From assembly GCA_002383105.1 (NCBI GenBank), contig DFXC01000187.1, positions 1 to 5,979 of the forward strand: a stretch of DNA of 5,979 nucleotides, written 5' to 3'. Shown here in pieces: positions 5,620-5,979 of this stretch. Below the pieces are notes generated by a model. It saw nothing but the letters and a program-made list of their open reading frames with translations, ran no database searches and was not told the origin of the DNA. Made by a program: the position numbers and the translations under genes. Numbering within the stretch: the first letter of the stretch is position 1; the number at the start of each line of letters is the position of its first letter. The stretch is from Hyphomicrobiaceae bacterium UBA4118. Its GTDB lineage: Bacteria; Pseudomonadota; Alphaproteobacteria; Rhizobiales; Methyloligellaceae.

Positions 5620-5860
5620 CGTCGCGCCGCGTCTGATCAGCCTGACCTAGGTCAGCTCGGCGCCTCCGCGGCGCCATGCCGGAGGGCACGCCGTCCGCCA
5701 GGGTCTGAGGCGGACAGAGCGGCAACAAATTGCCATCGAATCGAGGCATGTCGAGGGCTCGCGCCCCTTATGAGGCGGGCTTTTGGAGGGCCACCGTCTG
5801 TGTTAGGAAACCACCCGTGTTTCGGGTTTGGCGAAGACTGGGCAGAGAGTGTTAAGACCG
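5620..5860. promoter_or_regulatory. irr-fabA intergenic region with a 14-bp palindrome and several hairpins
   Basis: No gene is supported here. CTGATCAG (5633-5640) is an exact 8-bp palindrome; one base later comes the exact 14-bp palindrome CTGACCTAGGTCAG (5642-5655). Both begin CTGA and end TCAG, which suggests a dimeric regulator site, identity unknown. Next come GGCGCC-TCCGC-GGCGCC (5659-5675) and GTCCGCC/GGCGGAC (5693-5699, 5709-5715, loop of 9). Near fabA there is a 5-bp hairpin ACCCG-TGTTT-CGGGT (5813-5827). I could not place a fabA promoter with confidence; the hairpins may lie in a leader RNA or be ordinary GC-rich structure. Confidence 0.45.
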
Positions 5861-5979
5861 ATGCCACAACGGCGGGACCAATTTCAGTACGAGGACCTAC
5901 TTGCCTGCGCGCGGGGCGAATTGTTCGGCCCCGGCAACGCGCAACTGCCGCTCCCGCCGATGCTGATGTTCGACCGCAT
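5861..5979 (+). CDS. fabA: 3-hydroxydecanoyl-ACP dehydratase/isomerase, N-terminal part, 3' end outside the window
   Basis: FabA dehydrates 3-hydroxyacyl-ACP and isomerises trans-2- to cis-3-decenoyl-ACP, the branch point of unsaturated fatty acid synthesis. The first 39 codons are visible and match the family's N-terminus: [14 protein letters not shown], then [15 protein letters not shown], the substrate-tunnel and dimer region of the hot-dog fold. The catalytic His and Asp lie downstream, outside the window. The ATG at 5861 gives the usual N-terminal length. AGAGAG at 5844-5849 is a weak and distant ribosome site. The gene is divergent from irr; in rhizobia fabB normally follows. A single cysteine (residue 16) replaces the more usual Ser or Gly of E. 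coli-type FabA. Confidence 0.93.
   Translation, partial: MPQRRDQFQYEDLLACARGELFGPGNAQLPLPPMLMFDR

Noticed and set aside
5762..5784. Possible intrinsic terminator (C-rich, G-rich, then TTTT) upstream of fabA
   Set aside because: Only a 4-bp stem can be drawn and the T-run is four bases; too weak to call.
5652..5867. A 71-residue minus-strand open frame between irr and fabA
   Set aside because: It overlaps the fabA start and the intergenic hairpins, with no motif or ribosome site.

Overview
The window reads as a GC-rich stretch of chromosome from an alphaproteobacterium, most likely of the order Hyphomicrobiales (Rhizobiales). The main reasons are an Irr-type iron regulator divergent from fabA, the coaBC-dut pair, and two kinds of GC-rich palindromic intergenic repeat that resemble ones I recall from this order. 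The genus cannot be named from the sequence. Most genes are housekeeping; I see no phage, transposase, CRISPR array, tRNA or rRNA.

Bases 1-1049: the 3' end of coaBC (coenzyme A synthesis) overlaps the start of dut (dUTPase) by four bases. A 296-base gap follows. It is filled by GC-rich palindromic modules, two of which face each other as a large inverted repeat.

Bases 1050-3106: an E1-like adenylyltransferase of the MoeB/ThiF family is joined by a GTGA stop/start overlap to a class A FAD monooxygenase of unknown substrate, so the two are probably co-translated. The MoeB-like protein keeps the adenylation residues and the active-site cysteine but lacks three of the four zinc cysteines of E. 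coli MoeB.

Bases 3100-4188 (minus strand): a D-2-hydroxyacid dehydrogenase of the glyoxylate/hydroxypyruvate reductase type converges on the monooxygenase. Its TAG stop is followed in frame by 32 sense codons that end in a glycine-tyrosine tail, then TGA.

Bases 4189-5103: a small exported protein with bacterial SH3 domains diverges from the dehydrogenase. It is followed by a simple hairpin and a 94-base palindromic element that can fold into a cloverleaf-like form, lying between it and the converging irr gene.

Bases 5104-5979: an Irr-like regulator (minus strand) with a good candidate promoter, then a 241-base gap with a perfect 14-bp palindrome and several hairpins, then the first 39 codons of fabA. 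Irr senses iron and haem status in this group; FabA starts unsaturated fatty acid synthesis. Their head-to-head arrangement matches the irr-fabA-fabB neighbourhood I recall from rhizobia.

No clearly undescribed system was found. The best leads are the post-stop glycine-tyrosine tail, the palindromic elements, the altered histidine motif with a nearby cysteine in Irr, and the palindrome between irr and fabA.
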